Assembly (NCBI GenBank): GCA_024644235.1
Contig: JAHELJ010000003.1
Span: forward strand, 1-64,000
Direction: 5' to 3'
Source: Lewinellaceae bacterium
GTDB taxonomy: Bacteria; Bacteroidota; Bacteroidia; Chitinophagales; Saprospiraceae
Length of the DNA: 64,000 nt
Made by a program: the position numbers and the translations under genes. Positions 55,262 through 64,000 of this stretch are shown here, piece after piece (the stretch's first letter is position 1; each line of letters starts with the position of its first letter). Below the pieces are notes generated by a model. It ran no database searches, had not been told where the DNA came from, and saw only the letters and a program-made list of their open reading frames with translations.

Positions 55262-55654
55262 TTCCAGCTCGTCTGAGTTTTTTTTGCTCGATAAAATTAG
55301 AACTTTCTCTTTGAGTCAAAATTCACAGGGTGAGGTTCGGAGTCAAATATCAAGAATTAACCCTTACTCCCGGAAACCACCTGCACAGTTGGGGGTCCTA
55401 AAAAAATACATGGAATCTCCTGAAGTCGTTTTCGCCAAACTTTGGTGACTAGAACGGTCGAGCTTGTGCACTCCGTTTGGGCCCCTACGGTTATCTACGA
55501 GTGTTCACCTGCTCAAACGCTTCGACGCTTTTTCTCAACAGTCCTTCAGGAATTAAAGTAAGTACAGAACTACCCATAAAAGAAGCTCTAATGATTGAAG
55601 TCATTGAGCCTTAGGGTGAGATCGTCTAAATTCATTTGATTCAGGAGCAGAAAA
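55262..55654. other. Divergent intergenic region (393 bp)
   Basis: Between the desulfurase (minus) and the M1 peptidase (plus). One plus-strand frame stays open for about 55 codons but resembles nothing I know. No RNA or strong hairpin was recognised. It should hold both promoters. Confidence 0.4.
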
Positions 55655-57622
55655 ATGAGTATGATTAAATGCTGTCTTTTATTCCTGATGTGGTTGGCAA
55701 CTCACACTGTCCTCCTATCTCAGAGTTTGGCAGTCTGTAAGGGTGTAGATCGAGTGTCCGAAATAGAACAGCTGTACCAAAGTCGTCACTTGGCCTTTTC
55801 AGCTAGTCTATTCACTCAAGACTATGATCTGAAGTATCATCGGCTGGAGTGGGAGGTGGATCCGGCAATCCATCACATCTCCGGAAAAATCACTTCCTAC
55901 TTTGAACCGATCCAGGAGAATTTTAAACAAATCAACTTTGATCTGGCGAAGAATATGACGGTCAATGCGATAATCTTCCATGACACACTGGTCTCTTTTG
56001 TGCAAGCTGATGAAGATAGGTTACAAATTGATCTGCCCAGGGTAATTGATCAAGGAGTGTTGGACAGTATTTCAGTGGAATACGAGGGAAGCCCAATGAC
56101 TTCAGACTTTGGATCATTTGTCACCAGTACGCATAATGATGTACCAGTTCTCTGGACCTTGAGTGAGCCCTATGGCGCTAAATCATGGTGGCCATGCAAA
56201 CAGGATCTGACTGACAAGATCGATTCAGTAGATATTAAAGTGACCACCCCGAGGCAATACCGGGTGGGATCCAATGGCCTTTTGGTTGACGAGATCGAGA
56301 TAGCCAATGGCAAAACCACTTATCACTGGAGACATCGATACCCGATTCCGGCCTATCTTATTTCTCTTGCAGTCACGAATTATGTCGAATTCAGCGACTA
56401 TGTATACCTGGAAAATGGCGATTCGATCCTTATTCTCAATTATGTATATCCCGAATCATTTGAAGTCGCTCAATCGCTGCTTAAAAGCACGATCGTGCAA
56501 ATGGAATTATTCTGTGAATTGGTAGGTATGTATCCTTTTGCCAGGGAGAAATACGGGCATGCCCAATTTGGTTTCTTCGGTGGGATGGAACATCAGACCA
56601 TGAGTAGCATGGGCTTTTTCTTCCCACAGTTGCAAGCCCATGAACTAGCCCATCAGTGGTTTGGAGATAAAGTGACATGCGCTTCCTGGCAAGATATTTG
56701 GCTTAACGAGGGTTTTGCCACCTACCTGGAGGCGCTGACCTTGGAATTTCTATCTGCGAATCCAGAGGAATGGATCAATTGGAAAGACTTCACGATGCAA
56801 CTTGTCACAAACGAACCTGGCGGATCTACATGGGTTGATGATACTACTGACGTGGCCAGAATCTTTAACTACAGACTCACATATCAGAAAGGAGCAGTCA
56901 TTCTTCACATGCTGCGTTGGATTCTCGGTGATGATCAGTTTTTCCAGGCACTACGTAATTACCTGGAGGATCCGCATCTAGCATATGGCTATGCGACAAC
57001 CACGGACCTTCAGCAGCATTTTGAGACCGTGGGAGGAATTGACCTGAAGGAGTTTTTTGCAGATTGGTATTACGGGCAGGGTTATCCCAGCTATACAATC
57101 CGGTTTAGTACGCACACAAATGCTATCACGATTAGCATTGAGCAAGTGACCAGTCACAATAACGTTGATTTCTTTGAGATGCCCTTACCTATAAGGGTTA
57201 TGGGTCAAATGCAAGATACCCTGCTCCGGCTGGATCACACCTTTTCTGGTCAGACTTTTGAGATAGATTTAGACTTTACTCCTTCCTCAATCGAATTTGA
57301 TCCCCAAAGATGGATCCTATCCAGATCAAACTCGGTTGAACAAATTGTTACACACACTCAAGATCTCAGCAAAGTAGAATCGGCAGTTAAGGTAGTCCCA
57401 AACCCTGCCAAAGACATTATTCAGATTCTTTTTGAAAATGCGGAATCCTTCAAGGCCATAAGATCGATTGCAATAATGGATCTGAACGGCAAAGTGATAG
57501 ACAGAACTGAGGACATCCATAGGAAAGTCTCTTATGACGTATCCTCCTGGCCATCGGGAGAATACCTGATTGCCTTTCAGTATGAATATGGTCATTTTAC
57601 CAAACCGATTATTATTCAGTAG
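55655..57622 (+). CDS. Secreted M1-family metallo-aminopeptidase with T9SS tail
   Basis: 655 residues with a signal peptide (MSMIKCCLLFLMWLATHTVLLSQ). The N-terminal beta domain leads to the exopeptidase motif GGMEHQTM (GAMEN-like) and the zinc site HELAH (H329, E330, H333) with E352 in NEGFATYLE, i.e. HExxH-x18-E. Y of the catalytic pair is probably in the RIFNYRLTYQKGA segment. The C-terminus is a T9SS sorting domain (VVPNPAKDIIQI). It should trim N-terminal amino acids from peptides outside the cell. Length is typical for the secreted Bacteroidota type. Confidence 0.93.
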   Translation: MSMIKCCLLFLMWLATHTVLLSQSLAVCKGVDRVSEIEQLYQSRHLAFSASLFTQDYDLKYHRLEWEVDPAIHHISGKITSYFEPIQENFKQINFDLAKNMTVNAIIFHDTLVSFVQADEDRLQIDLPRVIDQGVLDSISVEYEGSPMTSDFGSFVTSTHNDVPVLWTLSEPYGAKSWWPCKQDLTDKIDSVDIKVTTPRQYRVGSNGLLVDEIEIANGKTTYHWRHRYPIPAYLISLAVTNYVEFSDYVYLENGDSILILNYVYPESFEVAQSLLKSTIVQMELFCELVGMYPFAREKYGHAQFGFFGGMEHQTMSSMGFFFPQLQAHELAHQWFGDKVTCASWQDIWLNEGFATYLEALTLEFLSANPEEWINWKDFTMQLVTNEPGGSTWVDDTTDVARIFNYRLTYQKGAVILHMLRWILGDDQFFQALRNYLEDPHLAYGYATTTDLQQHFETVGGIDLKEFFADWYYGQGYPSYTIRFSTHTNAITISIEQVTSHNNVDFFEMPLPIRVMGQMQDTLLRLDHTFSGQTFEIDLDFTPSSIEFDPQRWILSRSNSVEQIVTHTQDLSKVESAVKVVPNPAKDIIQILFENAESFKAIRSIAIMDLNGKVIDRTEDIHRKVSYDVSSWPSGEYLIAFQYEYGHFTKPIIIQ

Positions 57623-57753
57623 AATTTGATCCATCTCATGGTCTCTACTTCTTTTGTGCTCCTGATTTTCAAAAAACACCAATTGGTAAGAAGCCTTTTC
57701 TAAGACCGGCTGGAGAAAATGGAATTTGACTAAATATAATATTTCAATTCAAA

Positions 57754-58161
57754 TCACTCAGTCCCTCTTCCAAACACCCATCCAATCAAACCACCAGCTA
57801 CTGCAAACCTGATAGCAAAGGTCAGAGCATACCACCAGATGACGCCTCCCTCCATCAAGGTGGTGGTGGAGAAAACCCATAAACTGGTGCAAAGGCCTAG
57901 AAGTAATCCCACTACAGCACCGATTTTTAACCCTTCTCCAAAGGATTTGATACCGGCCCAATGCCCAACGATGAGAGTGGTCAGCAGCGCATAGAGGATT
58001 TCAAAAGTGATGATGCCGGGAAAATATTCCCTTAGCAGGCCATCATTACCTTCCGCAGCAAAATTTAAATCCGGGGCTATGAGTACGTAAATGATCAGTC
58101 CAAGACCAAACAATCCTACAAAGCCGACAACTGTACCTAATAATACTTTCTGAATGTTCAT
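57754..58161 (-). CDS. Small four-helix membrane protein, function unknown
   Basis: 135 residues if begun at the ATG at 58161 (MNIQKVLLGTVVGFVG); the frame is open further upstream, but that part is not membrane-like and is probably not translated. Four hydrophobic helices: LLGTVVGFVGLFGLGLIIYVL, ITFEILYALLTTLIVGHW, AVVGLLLGLCTSLWVF and YALTFAIRFAVAGGLIGWVF. It looks like a DUF-type small integral protein seen beside many unrelated genes. It is convergent with the M1 gene. Confidence 0.65.
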   Translation of the reverse strand: MNIQKVLLGTVVGFVGLFGLGLIIYVLIAPDLNFAAEGNDGLLREYFPGIITFEILYALLTTLIVGHWAGIKSFGEGLKIGAVVGLLLGLCTSLWVFSTTTLMEGGVIWWYALTFAIRFAVAGGLIGWVFGRGTE

Positions 58162-58362
58162 AAAGACATTTTTTTGATTGATTGACAAATGTTGGATGGC
58201 AGGAGTGCCAATCGATCCGGGAAGGGAACCAGTGGTCAAACGTCAATAATGACCGTTCATCAATTTACGAAAAAGTCCAATCGTGTGAGGCTTCAGTTCG
58301 TAGAATGGCTTTTAATAATCCTAGGGGGATATTGGTCCTAAATTGGATCGAATGCAAGTCTC

Positions 58363-61300
58363 TCACCACTTGATCCATTTTTCAGACATGACACCTCTCT
58401 CAGTCCTGATCTGAAATACATAGACGCCGGATCCGATTGCACTTGCATCAAAATCTATCTGGTAAGACCCAGCTGGTTTTTCACCCTTAGTTAATACAGA
58501 TAAGAGTTGACCAGAAGTTGTCCCAATTGAAATCTGTATATCCTCTTTCCGCTTTAGATGATATCGTAAGTGGATGTGGTCACTAGTGGGATTTGGAAAG
58601 ACAACCACATCCAGTTCCGGTTCTTTGTTAATTGCTATGCTTGTTGGATTTTCCTGAATACGCAAATTATCAACCATCCATCCCCAACCTTCTACAAACA
58701 AATCAGATTGCAATCGAAACCGAAGGAAAATGGTATCCCCCGGATCAAATGTCGATGCCAGATCCAACTCGTGCGTCTCTACGAGCTGCGGATCCACTTG
58801 CTTAGCATCCGGTTCGAAATTGCTCTGCCAGTTTTGGGACCATCTCGCATCATAAGCTTCAATCACTCGCCAGGTCTTCCCTTTGTCGCTTGTTCCTTCG
58901 ATAGCCACATAATCAAAGAAATCCCGATCACCTAGGACAGTCCCTTGATGGCCAGGTTCCACCATGGCGATTTCATCGAAAGTCATGGTAGCGTCAGAAG
59001 ACGAGATGATGATCGGTACGGTGAGCACTGCCAGATACGTCTGATCGAAACCTTTGTAGGGATGAAGCGTATGGAGCGCCTTGCTTTCAAATCCCTCTTC
59101 CTGGTATATATGAAAATCAAGCCGGGCAACTTCTCCGAGATCCTGATTGAAATCGTTTTCATAAGTGTATCTCGGCTCGCTCTCTACTCCATAGACCTGA
59201 ACGAATTCTACATCTCGAAAAATCTCTCCGGCCTTATAACACTCCAGGCTAATCTTTGCTTCTACTATGGTATCACGTGATAGTCCTTCAATAGCTATGA
59301 TGCTACTATCTCTGGTGAGATTAGGTTCGATAGGAAATCGTATTAAAATGGGCTGTACTAAGCCTTGTGCCTCCACCTTCATAAAAGCAGAATCATAGTC
59401 TGATCTCAAGGAGTATGAAGTACTTACCACGCCGCCAAGTGCGTTTTCCCTAACTTCCAAAATAGGAAGTAGGGCAATGGCCGCTGGAGGCTCATAGCCT
59501 TCCAGCTCTGCAAACGACGCAGTCCACACTCCTCTACCGTGGGTGGCTAGTACGATTTCGTCATTGACAATCTTCATCTCCCATATGGCAACCGGAGGTA
59601 ATCCATTGTCACTGTAGTGCCAGGAGATCCCTCCATTCAGGCTTTCGAATAATCCAATCTCGGTACCAGCCCAGATCCTGTTTGTATCAAATGGCATAAC
59701 GAGGAGAGAGTAGGTTGCCACATTAGGAAAGCCATTATTGCTTTCCTGTGTATTGGCTTCGAATCCTGAAATATCCATCCAGCTTCCGCCTAGATCGGTG
59801 GTTCGCAGGATCTTGGGCGCATTCGCGGCTGAGAACAAAGCATAGGCAGTGTTTTTGTTAGTAGGATGTGTGCCTAATCCGGACAATATTCCCAGCTCGG
59901 CTTGATCATAAATGTTCGCTGCCACAAAGGAAGATCCACCGTCATCACTAACAAAAAGACGATCTTCTTCCGACAACCCAGTTCCTGTCCAGACGATCCG
60001 CTGAGAAGCAACTGAAGATCGAATGATATTTGCGAATTCGCTGAATTTCCATCCAGCAGGCAGTCTGATCACTTCCCAATTTTCTGCGAAGTCGAGGGAT
60101 CTGAGAACTCCTGATTTTGATACTGTATATACTAAATCAGGCTCGATCTTCGAGCCGGCGATAAGGGAGAAAAATGAGCAAGTTGGCACTCCAAAGAAGC
60201 ATCCTGGTCCAGCCGGACTGACATTGCTCCAGCTCACACCTCCATCATCAGATCGATGAATCTGTGAGTAGTGGGTAGTTGTTATAAGTTTATTCGGATC
60301 GGAGTAATGCCAGATGGTTTCAAATCCATCACCGTCAGGACCCAGAAGCCAATGGCTACTTGAGTCCGGATCAAGTGGCGAGATCCAGTTGCTATTGTCC
60401 TGGGTGCCGCCCACGTATCGGTCTGCACCATTCATTTTATCCACACCGTAAAACTGGGTGACGTTGTATCCTGAGAAAGACGGATGATTACCCTCTCGAT
60501 TATTGGTGTCGCCCGTCTGAGTGAAGGAATTTCCCCCATCCCTTGAGAAGGCGATTCCTCCATCGTTAGCGTTGATCATATAAAATAGATCGATATCGAT
60601 TGGAATCAATGTAAGATTATGATGATCGACATGTACATTCCGTGATGGACCCTCCCAAACATTTGCAATCACTTCTGTTGTTGCTTCAAATGGCTCGTTG
60701 TTAACCCCGCCACTTGTGTGATCTATCGTGATCTTAAGAATAGAAACTTGTCCTCCCACAAAAAGGACATAATCTTCAAAAGGATGCACAGCCACAGCAT
60801 TATTCCAAAATCCCTGACCACCTAACTGGCTGAAAGTGTGTAAGGGATTTATTGGTTTGACCTCCCTCCAATTGTTTCCAGAATCGCTGGACAGGAAAAT
60901 CCGCCATCTCCATTCACTACTCACCGCATAGACTAAGTTGGGATTAGTCGGTGAAATCGCGAGCTCAAGGCGTTGCAGTAGGGTATCAGCTTGCCAGTCT
61001 GTCACATATCTCCAGGTGACGCCCTTGTCAGACGAACGTAGAACACCTCCTGAATTAACGGCCGCAAAAAGGGTATCGAAATTGCCTGGATGGGATATCA
61101 CCTGCTGCACAAATAAGGTGTCATGCCAGGTCTCTGCCCAGGTCAGTCCACCGTCAGTACTCCTGTGTAAAAACGAACGCGGAGTTCCCTCTGCCAAATC
61201 TCTGATCCGACCAACGCGAGAAGCAACGACCAATTCATTTTCATTGTCTTGATTAACCGCAATTCGCATGATGTGAGCGAACTTGGGATTATTCACGGTG

Positions 61301-61941
61301 CTCTCAAGAGGAAACCAATTATTACCCTTGTCGATACTCTTCCAAATTCCATTTCCCGTTATCCCAGTAATGGAATTCGAATATCCCTCACCGGTTCCGA
61401 TATATAATATATCTGCATTTGACCGGGATCCGGCGATCACTGAGGTCGCCAGATTTGTCAGGTCTTCAGTCAGATGACTCCAGTTATTACCTCCGTTCTC
61501 CGTCTTCCAGACGCCTCCACTTACTGAACCCACGAACCAGGTCAGATGAGTGGAATCCGATGGGTCTATCCAGATGCTTCGGGTTCGACCTCCTGCGTTA
61601 CTTGGACCTCTCTCGATCCAGTCAAGTTTTTCGCTGGCAATCGATCGATTTTGGCTCGACATACTCTTGCGGAACTCCTTAAACCTGTAGCCTACTGGAT
61701 AGTCGGGCCCCCGTTCACCTGACTTAGTCCGGATGAGGCGATGATATGCGTCAAACCATTCAGGACCAGCATAACCAGGACTGGGGTCTTCAATTGGACC
61801 TTTCCTGTCTGCTGCCTTGTTCACATGCGATTGGTGCGAAGCCTGCTCCTGCTCATAGGAATTGATAAGGATGAACAGGGCTAGCATGATAACGCCAATC
61901 ATCACTGTGACCTTGAGTTTAGCAAATCTTGTCCAGCTCAT
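58363..61941 (-). CDS. Secreted VPS10/BNR-like propeller protein with T9SS tail
   Basis: 1192 residues; ATG 61941 followed by a signal-like helix (VTVMIGVIMLALFILI). Residues ~105-850 hold two sortilin/VPS10-type or BNR-type propellers, recognised by repeats with a S.DGG..W core (for example VWKTENGGNNWSH, FLHRSTDGGLTWAE, IHRSDDGGVSWSN, LFESLNGGISWHYS). Residues ~900-1100 form beta domains, one with the adhesin-like FRLQSDLFVEGWGWMVDNLRI. The end is a T9SS sorting domain (VVFPNPTSD). Such proteins are surface-attached and often of unknown role, possibly carbohydrate- or peptide-binding. No catalytic residues were identified. Confidence 0.85.
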   Translation of the reverse strand: MSWTRFAKLKVTVMIGVIMLALFILINSYEQEQASHQSHVNKAADRKGPIEDPSPGYAGPEWFDAYHRLIRTKSGERGPDYPVGYRFKEFRKSMSSQNRSIASEKLDWIERGPSNAGGRTRSIWIDPSDSTHLTWFVGSVSGGVWKTENGGNNWSHLTEDLTNLATSVIAGSRSNADILYIGTGEGYSNSITGITGNGIWKSIDKGNNWFPLESTVNNPKFAHIMRIAVNQDNENELVVASRVGRIRDLAEGTPRSFLHRSTDGGLTWAETWHDTLFVQQVISHPGNFDTLFAAVNSGGVLRSSDKGVTWRYVTDWQADTLLQRLELAISPTNPNLVYAVSSEWRWRIFLSSDSGNNWREVKPINPLHTFSQLGGQGFWNNAVAVHPFEDYVLFVGGQVSILKITIDHTSGGVNNEPFEATTEVIANVWEGPSRNVHVDHHNLTLIPIDIDLFYMINANDGGIAFSRDGGNSFTQTGDTNNREGNHPSFSGYNVTQFYGVDKMNGADRYVGGTQDNSNWISPLDPDSSSHWLLGPDGDGFETIWHYSDPNKLITTTHYSQIHRSDDGGVSWSNVSPAGPGCFFGVPTCSFFSLIAGSKIEPDLVYTVSKSGVLRSLDFAENWEVIRLPAGWKFSEFANIIRSSVASQRIVWTGTGLSEEDRLFVSDDGGSSFVAANIYDQAELGILSGLGTHPTNKNTAYALFSAANAPKILRTTDLGGSWMDISGFEANTQESNNGFPNVATYSLLVMPFDTNRIWAGTEIGLFESLNGGISWHYSDNGLPPVAIWEMKIVNDEIVLATHGRGVWTASFAELEGYEPPAAIALLPILEVRENALGGVVSTSYSLRSDYDSAFMKVEAQGLVQPILIRFPIEPNLTRDSSIIAIEGLSRDTIVEAKISLECYKAGEIFRDVEFVQVYGVESEPRYTYENDFNQDLGEVARLDFHIYQEEGFESKALHTLHPYKGFDQTYLAVLTVPIIISSSDATMTFDEIAMVEPGHQGTVLGDRDFFDYVAIEGTSDKGKTWRVIEAYDARWSQNWQSNFEPDAKQVDPQLVETHELDLASTFDPGDTIFLRFRLQSDLFVEGWGWMVDNLRIQENPTSIAINKEPELDVVVFPNPTSDHIHLRYHLKRKEDIQISIGTTSGQLLSVLTKGEKPAGSYQIDFDASAIGSGVYVFQIRTERGVMSEKWIKW

Positions 61942-62518
61942 GACAATTTTTCAGAATAGGAGACTAATTCAAAGGCACCTGAAGGGAAGGAGGAGAAAAA
62001 AAGACTAAGTGAGCTCACATTGGTTCTTTGTGGCTAAAGCAATACTTACAAGAATGGTCAAGTTAGATTTCGATTAGGAAAATTTCAAGTGTAATCCGAT
62101 TTACCTTGAACTTGAAGTATCAGCACTGGTCAACAGAAATGACCCACTCAAATTCATTTTGGGGTGAGGACTAAAGTTATATCCATGCATCTTTATCGAA
62201 TTAGGAAATTGTTTGAAGCGGGTTGAATTAGAGCATTGGAATTTCTGACGAAATGTACATTGTTCACGAAAAACAAAATCATGAAACTTCTTCCTAGTGA
62301 CCACGGTCATCCTAGCATAACAAACGGGTCTGGAGCCTGGGGAAATCCCCATAATTTGGAGTTGTACCTGTGGAGCCAGATTTGCCGATACTGTGGCCGG
62401 GTGAGCCTCCAGCGATCCCCATGGCGCTGAGCCTGTCGTGATGTAGGCGCTGGTGTTAGTAGTCAAGATCAAAACCAAAATCGGTAATCCACTCAGGAAT
62501 TTATTAAACAGCTGGAAG
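61942..62518. other. Intergenic region with a doubtful open frame (577 bp)
   Basis: Upstream of the BNR-like gene and downstream of the GIY-YIG gene, both minus strand. A 125-codon minus-strand frame (62101-62478) begins with a signal-like hydrophobic run but has no ATG or clear start, and its second half looks non-coding. It may be a relic of a surface-protein gene. I see no RNA or terminator. Confidence 0.4.
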
Positions 62519-62773
62519 TTATACCAGCCGCTTCTTCATAAACGCTTTACCAGATCCCGATTTAAGATATTTTTCGAATTTGAAGGCCAGATACTTGTCT
62601 GTGAAAACAATATGAGTAACTAATGCAACAGGTAATCTTGTTTTAGTATAATGGATGGAGCCCTGCTCGTGACTTTTCAGACGTGCAGGAAGATTACTTG
62701 TACATCCCGAATAATATGTCTGGTCATTACAGCTCAGAATGTAGACAGTCCAAGTGGGTTGTTTAGTGCTCAA
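62519..62773 (-). CDS. Small GIY-YIG nuclease-fold protein
   Basis: 84 residues from a TTG at 62773; an in-frame stop just upstream leaves no ATG option. The GIY-YIG core is VYILSC...YYSGCTSNLPARLKSHEQG, with Y-Y-S-G replacing the YIG part, and the conserved late motif AFKFEKYLKSGSGKAF. Stand-alone proteins of this size are common in Bacteroidota (UPF0213 relatives) and of uncertain role; nuclease activity is only inferred. It lies a few hundred bases downstream of tmRNA on the same strand. Confidence 0.85.
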   Translation of the reverse strand: MSTKQPTWTVYILSCNDQTYYSGCTSNLPARLKSHEQGSIHYTKTRLPVALVTHIVFTDKYLAFKFEKYLKSGSGKAFMKKRLV

Positions 62774-63059
62774 TTGATCACTTTTTCATGAATCTACATC
62801 AAAAATGAGAAGGTCAGCTCGTATAGTAGTACGCGGGATAAACCCTGCTTTACGAAAGCTTCGATGCATCAATGTGCAGTTACTCCACGCGCTGGTGCTG
62901 GAGCTATTGCGCTAAAGCCTAGTTCAACGAAGCGCATGCGATTAAAAAAAAGGTGGAGTTTCTCCACCGAAGCCCGGTTGAAGAAATATAGCTTTACTGG
63001 TGAATATCACATACTTTTAAATAGTTAGCCCTGCTTCGCATAAAGCTACGCAGGGCGAA
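62774..63059. repeat. Hairpin-rich intergenic sequence downstream of tmRNA
   Basis: Several short inverted repeats resemble those on the other side of tmRNA: GCGCT/AGCGC (62909-62935), GGTGGAG-TTT-CTCCACC (62952-62968), and GCCCTGC/GCAGGGC (63028-63056), the last directly after the tmRNA 3' end on the minus strand and possibly its terminator. Words of the type CGAAGCTTTAGCGAAGG recur. Confidence 0.6.
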
Positions 63060-63435
63060 GGTGGAGCTGCCGGGAGTCGAACCCGGGTCCAGCGAAAGTA
63101 CTCATTGGCCTTCTACATGCTTAGTCATTGTTTTTGTTTTCCGGATCAAGCCTGCTCAATGACCAGCCAACTTGATCCGTAGCCTCGAAGAGCTTCACTC
63201 GCCGGCCCGAGGCCTGCCATTGAGCTAACCTGCAGTTTGTTGATGTGCCTTTCCGCTGTGTAGCAGGTGTCAAGCGAAAGGCACAAAGGCTTTCTAATTC
63301 CTAGAATTAGGCAGCCAAGGCAAAGTTAGATTTGCCAATTAAATGGTTCATATCCATTTATTAACGGAGTGAGATATGATCCTCCGGCATGCTTACCAAC
63401 CAGTTCCCTTTCCTGTCGATTCCAATGTCAGCCCC
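63060..63435 (-). ncRNA. ssrA: tmRNA (transfer-messenger RNA)
   Basis: Rescues stalled ribosomes and tags their products for proteolysis. The 5' end GGGGCTGAC at 63435 and the 3' end GGGTTCGACTCCCGG...CAGCTCC pair as a seven-base-pair acceptor stem (with one G-U); the T-arm is canonical. The tag frame at 63336-63307 reads GGC AAA TCT AAC TTT GCC TTG GCT GCC TAA, so the tag is (A)GKSNFALAA. The CCA end is not fully encoded (ACC then T), so it must be completed after transcription. Length about 376 nt is normal. One-piece form. It is flanked on both sides by repeats, and its 5' end is partly duplicated upstream. Confidence 0.95.
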
Positions 63436-63841
63436 TGGTTGTTAGTTGAACAGTTTAAAAGTTTAAGAGGTGTGAGAATTTGCGGTTAATGGGTATCGTG
63501 AGTGCGCGTAATTGGTATGACTCTGTTCTCTCCTGGAGGATCTCGTCCGCCGATGCTTTAGCGAAGGTGGATACTTAGTTCAAAAGTACATAAGGTTAAA
63601 AGCGAAAGAGGGAGTGTGAGTGTGTATTCTCTTTTGAATGACTCGTCCACCGAAGCTTTAGCAAAGGTGGATCGATTCCAATGTCAGCCCCTCTTATCCG
63701 CCGAAGCTTTAGCGAAGGCGGATTCGTTGTTAGTTGAACAGTTTAAAAGTTTAAGAGGTGTGAGATTTTGCCGTTAATGGGTATCGGTCATGCGTGAGTG
63801 CGCGTAATTGGTATTACTCTGTTCTCTCCTGGAGGATCTCG
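63416..63841. repeat. Direct duplication of tmRNA 5' end and upstream flank, with REP-like hairpins
   Basis: Copy 1 is at 63416-63545 (including the real tmRNA 5' end); copy 2 at 63672-63841. Both share the 21 bp around the tmRNA start (63416-63436 and 63672-63692) and then ~110 bp of flank with only a few differences. In copy 2 a hairpin element (63697-63723) is inserted right after the shared tmRNA part. Related elements lie at 63546-63572 and 63646-63672. Each is TCCRCC-GAAGCTTTAGCGAA-GGYGGA-like, with 6-bp inverted ends. Copy 2 may carry a second tmRNA-type promoter. Confidence 0.8.
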
Positions 63842-63843
63842 AA

Positions 63844-63950
63844 AACCCTTAACCTTTGACCTTTGGCCCTTTAACCTTTAACCTTTGACCTTTGACCTTT
63901 GACCTTTGACCTTTAGCCCTTGACCTTTAGCCCTTTTAAGCTCTTTAACC
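63844..63950. repeat. Degenerate tandem repeat of a 6-7 bp unit
   Basis: About 13-15 copies of ACCTTTG / CCTTTRR variants (ACCTTTGACCTTTG, AGCCCTTG, AACCTTTA) in a row, C- and T-rich on this strand. Such purine/pyrimidine-biased arrays occur between genes in some Bacteroidota. The window ends 50 bp later without a gene. Confidence 0.75.
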
Positions 63951-64000
63951 TCTTTTGCCAGCCCTTTCAATGAACTTCCAAAGAACAAACGTACGAAAGA

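Noticed and set aside
62101-62478. 125-codon minus-strand open frame with a signal-like beginning
   Set aside because: No ATG and no plausible start, the second half has no coding character, and no homology was recognised; listed only as intergenic content.
63844-63950. CRISPR array
   Set aside because: The unit is 6-7 bp without spacers, and no cas gene is present.

Overview
The window reads as a chromosomal segment of a Bacteroidota bacterium, probably a Saprospiria/Lewinella-like lineage (the class-level guess is inference). Supporting signs are four large secreted proteins with type IX secretion (T9SS) C-terminal sorting domains, Bacteroidota-style DUF5060, GH16 and GH10 glycan enzymes, weak Shine-Dalgarno sites with several TTG/GTG starts, a class II ribonucleotide reductase, and a tmRNA whose tag ends NFALAA. 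I see no rRNA, tRNA, CRISPR array, transposase, integrase or phage gene.

Layout. 1-5.8 kb: a truncated DUF5060 glycan enzyme, a secreted GH16 glucanase, an alpha/alpha-toroid protein, a GNAT-YoaP acetyltransferase overlapping a HEAT-like gene, and a decayed DinB-family pseudogene. 5.9-8.8 kb (minus): a radical SAM/SPASM enzyme behind a large lipoprotein. 9.1-15.4 kb: a 2106-residue surface protein (M23 peptidase, three leucine-rich modules, YCF48-like propeller, T9SS tail). 15.6-20.5 kb (minus): an apparent operon of a CHAT-protease/STAND-NTPase/transmembrane/beta-lactamase-like fusion whose beta-lactamase motifs are lost, a metacaspase and a DUF4410-like lipoprotein. 20.7-27.5 kb: housekeeping and hypothetical genes, an SDR, and nrdJ. 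27.8-29.0 kb: a GH10 xylanase.

29.4-48.7 kb is the most striking region: fourteen same-strand genes, mostly overlapping or a few bases apart. They encode five PQQ-like beta-propeller proteins, one NHL-like propeller, a tiny Tat-like cysteine-rich protein, a Tat-type polyferredoxin, a NapH/NosR-like membrane ferredoxin, a NuoE-NuoF-ferredoxin fusion, a NuoG(N-term)-GltD-like flavoprotein, a GT4 glycosyltransferase and a LolD/FtsX-type ABC transporter. I see no heme motif and no recognised terminal reductase. I read it as a candidate NAD(P)H-linked, heme-free route for electrons from cytoplasm to periplasmic propeller proteins. A near-perfect palindrome lies 36 bp upstream of the first gene.

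48.9-55.3 kb (minus): a class III cyclase with TPRs, then an ArsG/CcdA-like membrane protein, an unusual fusion of an ArsM-type C-terminal domain with an ArsF-type thioredoxin-like domain, and a cysteine desulfurase. This suggests an arsenical or thiol-redox module. 55.6-62.8 kb: a secreted M1 aminopeptidase, a small membrane protein, a secreted BNR/VPS10-like propeller protein and a GIY-YIG protein. 62.8-64.0 kb: tmRNA (ssrA, minus strand) in a repeat-rich area with REP-like hairpins, a duplicated copy of the tmRNA 5' flank, and a degenerate 6-7 bp tandem repeat running to the window end.
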